Under the pieces are notes generated by a model, which was not told the DNA's origin, did no database searches, and worked only from the letters and a program-made list of their open reading frames with translations. From assembly GCA_029243025.1 (NCBI GenBank), contig JAQWSU010000055.1:1-64000 (forward strand): 64,000 nt of DNA, read 5' to 3'. This DNA is from Pirellulaceae bacterium. GTDB taxonomy: Bacteria > Planctomycetota > Planctomycetia > Pirellulales > Pirellulaceae. Of this stretch, positions 62,401-64,000 are shown one piece after another. Every line of letters starts with the position of its first letter. Position 1 is the stretch's first letter. Both the position numbers and the translations under genes were made by a program.

Positions 62401-62814
62401 CATGGTGCCGGTGCGTTGCCACCAGCTAAGTCGATCTGAAAGGCTAAGTCCGTCCGTATAAAGTGACAAAAAGAGTTCCGCGCCGATTGACTGAATGCGA
62501 TCGGGCAAACTGCTGTCGTTTGCCGGCCGTCCATGAGAATCGAGAACATGAAGTTCGCTTGCTGAATGGTTCGCGATTCTTATGAGCTCGATGGAAGCGG
62601 ATTCGACGCCCGAGGATAATGATCCGCTGACGCCTTCAAGCTGGATGCCACAACGGTTGATTTCGCCTAGCAACATGGCGGGAATGAAATGTCCCAGCTG
62701 TTTCATCTTGGCCTCGACGGGGCCAACCACCACATTTAAACCCGCACGAAGCTTTTCCAGGCAGAGGTCGTCGGAACCTCCGAAACCGTCAACGTAGCAT
62801 TCTCGGATGATCAC
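59443..62814 (-). CDS. Degenerate paralogue of the YhaN/Rad50-like ATPase
   Basis: An 1123-residue protein with the same plan as the ATPase at 46147-49479: N-terminal head, coiled-coil arms (about 155-410 and 470-830), a pair of membrane segments in the middle (ILALGALFSCGVAMILGSLII; FTVGLLGLTALGAVAFL) and a C-terminal head, then a Pro/Gln/Ser-rich tail of about 180 residues. Every ATPase motif is changed. Residues 31-39 read GPVEAKMKQ where the paralogue has GPNEAGKST; the signature LSRGTREQ is replaced by LPELDARL; Walker B VILDDVFVNFD reads AIFSDQSFTEQ; the His loop TCHDH reads TSRDD. The alignable frames (GIPLPAIF.D; GVALPVIL.D) show homology. The long intact frame argues for a functional, non-hydrolysing protein. 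Confidence 0.85.
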   Translation of the reverse strand: MIIRECYVDGFGGSDDLCLEKLRAGLNVVVGPVEAKMKQLGHFIPAMLLGEINRCGIQLEGVSGSLSSGVESASIELIRIANHSASELHVLDSHGRPANDSSLPDRIQSIGAELFLSLYTDGLSLSDRLSWWQRTGTMQALTEPIASATRKPAIDVVVREQRVAKVQELRDSLAKLQQQRNQLQNRLEADLDCRQQYLDHKRQQAEAATRSEELRESIREARQQLKLLTAAFTLHPQWARRAEIQASLKQLRAIHVHAKDLSRVRQLDQKLQEFRQRLRALRNNQPAPPERVPPNPIEELIQAKSTIIQSENRIAKIHVTLERDRIRQSTNDDFATIRRLEDAAAALSAARTRHEASLTTTTQRKLDSVDELLISAPNNGQEAPINQHAVIEVRQRIETLKHKTRDLLHRRVLSPSAILALGALFSCGVAMILGSLIIDFNGYNFTVGLLGLTALGAVAFLKVSLEQPAVEELEHHRARIDQLITEIEQAEPESESDSKPKLAVCKETTHSDDHTIPLPSTLNELEQAKKSWTDLLRTLDLAPDTTITDAMESLQMRFINSDSVPNREIAELEAELTQHQSSFSHWQQQAASSLNRTVESVQEADVETVLTWLQATKSNSDFAAVETSHESQQQMVACQQQIKRHKRKRNKIFARTGVNDVEQLRVKIQDRRQIKPLKEELEALQIQIDASLNDQVAESPIKELLESHKETTLQDRIEQHQSEIQARQAEKISIDAERKRLEQALHPFVTNRSVATARHEREVLDRHLSQQTQRLGIEEIGLEIIDSLQLGAEKLPPPEGLNLATELLNAAGRDEAKIEYNTDTQDFLYIEKKEARPLCELPELDARLTMLSLQLAAIILQNQRGIPLPAIFSDQSFTEQSSNDLCLAKLFREAAKRNLQIFLFTSRDDVEAAFATAGVATLRITAPQTDEPELMLPEISQPLVIESDSVEFPLTDQTFPHRADDDGSAQPTEFQPEPPHDIDWIPVEYQVAAQNPTTAPNSEMSSPPASTTSPPFTTMADKSDQQQLPREKSIFEISWEQQQPVSPTSFEQPQSIDQKANNQTNRADRSNTPPSKWHRLDSSHPTQPSSPNYALPPLENRKREQSSQGTLRGRDEMPDWWPD

Positions 62815-63112
62815 TTCACCGCATCCTTGCTGTTGGTAAATCGAGACGCCCCAAGCTCTCGTTTGGATTCTGACCTCGCTTCAAGAGCCGTTTGCGACGC
62901 AATGCGTCGAAGTACGACAGTCGGAGGCAAGCTATCTGACTTTAATCTATCTGATTAGGGCAAGCGGGGGAACGTCAAACCGCTGGCGGCTCGTGTCGCC
63001 GACGTTCAATCTTGGCCCCTGGACGGCTTGTGCGGATCGGATTAAAACGCGGATCCGCCAGCACTCCTTGCGAGTTGCTCATTTTCTCAGGATCCGCCGG
63101 TATCACCTTGTT

Positions 63113-63481
63113 ATGAATGATTCAACGACGACCGTCCAACAGTTGCGGCAGATGATGCAGGAATTTGTCGATGAGCGGGATTGGCAGCAATTCCACTCAC
63201 CGAAGAACTTGACGATGGCACTGGCCATCGAGGCTGCCGAGTTGATGGAGCACTTTCAATGGCTCTCCGTGGAGCAGTCTCGAGCGGTGAAGGGGCGAGA
63301 GGAGCAGTTGTCTGCCGTTGGGGAAGAAATGGCCGACGTGCTCTGTTATCTACTGGCGGCCGCAAACGCGTTGGATATCGATCTCAGTGCGACAATGAAG
63401 AAGAAAATGATCAAGAATCGACAGAAGTATCCGGCCGACGAATACCGCGGACGGTTTGGCCCCAGCGATCCGCAGCAATAA
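63113..63481 (+). CDS. MazG-like nucleotide pyrophosphohydrolase
   Basis: A 122-residue all-helical NTP pyrophosphatase of the single-domain MazG-like/RS21-C6 type. Metal-binding motifs are visible: IEAAELMEHFQW (ExxE) near residue 40 and EEMADVLCYLL (ExxD) near 70. Such enzymes cleave non-canonical or excess dNTPs such as dCTP analogues to the monophosphate. The frame is open from 62993, but ATG 63113 begins the family-like sequence (LRQMMQEFVDERDWQQFHSPKNL). The ribosome binding site is weak. It is divergent from the pseudo-ATPase gene, with about 300 bp between them. Confidence 0.88.
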   Translation: MNDSTTTVQQLRQMMQEFVDERDWQQFHSPKNLTMALAIEAAELMEHFQWLSVEQSRAVKGREEQLSAVGEEMADVLCYLLAAANALDIDLSATMKKKMIKNRQKYPADEYRGRFGPSDPQQ

Positions 63482-63511
63482 AAAAACCGTTGGAGCGCAA
63501 CTCCAACGGTT
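63481..63511 (-). terminator. Rho-independent terminator of the PEP-CTERM gene
   Basis: AACCGTTGGAG and CTCCAACGGTT form a perfect 11-bp stem with a five-base loop (63485-63511). On the minus strand it is followed by a T run (A run on the plus strand at 63480-63486). It lies 26 nt after the stop of the minus-strand gene and directly abuts the MazG-like stop, so it may serve both genes. Confidence 0.9.
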
Positions 63512-63537
63512 CAGCGTTTCAAATTTGAGCGATTCGA

Positions 63538-64000
63538 TTACAGCAATCGCGTCAGGCCAAACAGGGACATCAGCCCCATGATGACCGTCAGGATAGCCGC
63601 CGGTTCGGGAACCGCTCTTGCACCGATGTTTGCCGTGGCATCGGCACTGAAATCTTCTAGCTTGCCCTCTGCAGATGTGCCGAGTCCCAATCCGCCATTG
63701 ACGTCTGTCAGGCTGATGGAAAACGATGACTGCAGCAGGTTTTCTGGGTTGAGGATATTGAGCAGGGAACCGTCAGTGAACATCCCGAATTCGGTTGTTA
63801 AGAATCCCCCGGTTGCAGTACCGGCAACGGGACCGGAAAGTGTACCTTTCCCGAGCGTTCCAGACAGCAAAAGATCGTTGTTTTGATCGTACAAGTCGAA
63901 GGATCCACCTTCGGTAGCCTGGAGGATGGTCGTCCCAAAAATGGTGGGATTGTCAACCAGATCGATCGAGCTTAACGTGAAGGACGCATTGTCGCTTTCA
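63538..64000 (-). CDS. PEP-CTERM sorted extracellular protein, 3' part
   Basis: The frame is open to the window edge, so the N-terminus and signal peptide lie outside. The visible 153 residues are Gly/Ser/Thr-rich and probably beta-stranded (SFTLSSIDLVDN, GGSFDLYDQNNDLLLSGTLG). The end AVPEPAAILTVIMGLMSLFGLTRLL is a PEP-CTERM anchor: VPEP, a hydrophobic span, then a short basic end (TRLL). Such proteins are exported and processed by an exosortase, often with exopolysaccharide genes; none is visible here. A terminator lies 26 nt downstream. Confidence 0.88.
   Translation of the reverse strand, partial: ESDNASFTLSSIDLVDNPTIFGTTILQATEGGSFDLYDQNNDLLLSGTLGKGTLSGPVAGTATGGFLTTEFGMFTDGSLLNILNPENLLQSSFSISLTDVNGGLGLGTSAEGKLEDFSADATANIGARAVPEPAAILTVIMGLMSLFGLTRLL

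Noticed and set aside
59443-62814. Pseudogene status of the degenerate YhaN paralogue
   Set aside because: The frame is open over 1123 codons without a stop, and the domain plan, coiled coils and membrane pair are kept, which is not expected of a decaying gene.

Overview
The window is chromosomal DNA of a planctomycete, most likely of the Pirellulaceae group. This rests on family content: a DUF1559 prepilin-like protein with an H-X9-DG tail, DUF1080 and DUF1571 proteins, a giant dockerin/CotH protein with an N-terminal LEQRVLLAGD-type motif, a PEP-CTERM protein, a PknB-type kinase with DMG in place of DFG, and two PIG-L deacetylases. No plasmid, prophage, insertion sequence, CRISPR array or tRNA gene was recognised. 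The genus is not determined.

Layout. 1-656: end of an rRNA operon (23S 3' part, 5S, terminator). 897-6981: DUF1080 protein, csrA, the convergent pair ftsQ-murB, then cinA and an aldose epimerase. 7087-12506: a small c-type cytochrome, a POT peptide transporter and a membrane Ser/Thr kinase. 12759-16422 (minus strand): a lipid A set skp, lpxC, lpxA plus a Gfo/Idh oxidoreductase. 16912-21344: M28 peptidase, orphan receiver and FHA-GAF histidine kinase. 21992-29242: DUF1559 protein, lipoprotein, two membrane proteins, metallo-beta-lactamase-fold hydrolase, DUF1571 protein and small proteins. 29332-31453 (minus): mraZ with its operator, rsmH and a small protein in the ftsL position. 31708-37416 (plus): queA, Nudix, cysteine desulfurase, A-type Fe-S carrier, cobL, deacetylase. 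37438-42362 (minus): RluD-type synthase, a three-gene carbamoyltransferase/SxtJ/DUF5989 set and a TPR-like protein. 42615-49479 (plus): UvrD-type helicase, SbcD/YhaO-like protein and Rad50/YhaN-like ATPase. 49480-50392: long intergenic region with a structured RNA candidate. 50393-53167: deacetylase, D-threonine aldolase-like protein and nitrilase. 53297-62814 (minus): the giant dockerin protein and a large degenerate relative of the YhaN ATPase. 63113-64000: MazG-like protein and the end of a PEP-CTERM gene.

How the genes fit together. Envelope biogenesis dominates: peptidoglycan and division genes occur as two separated remnants of the dcw cluster (murB-ftsQ and mraZ-rsmH-small membrane protein), and lipid A genes sit with an OmpH/Skp chaperone. 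DNA maintenance is the second theme: a helicase followed by a nuclease-like/ATPase pair, and 10 kb further on a paralogue of that ATPase in which every recognisable ATPase motif has been lost.

Best candidates for something undescribed: (1) the Rad50-like pseudo-ATPase at 59443-62814, read together with the SbcD-like protein at 44882-46108, whose metal-binding motifs are themselves altered; (2) a hairpin-rich, terminator-ended transcript candidate at about 49859-50145; (3) the hairpin array between mraZ and rsmH. All three are sequence-based inferences from one window, with no comparative data.
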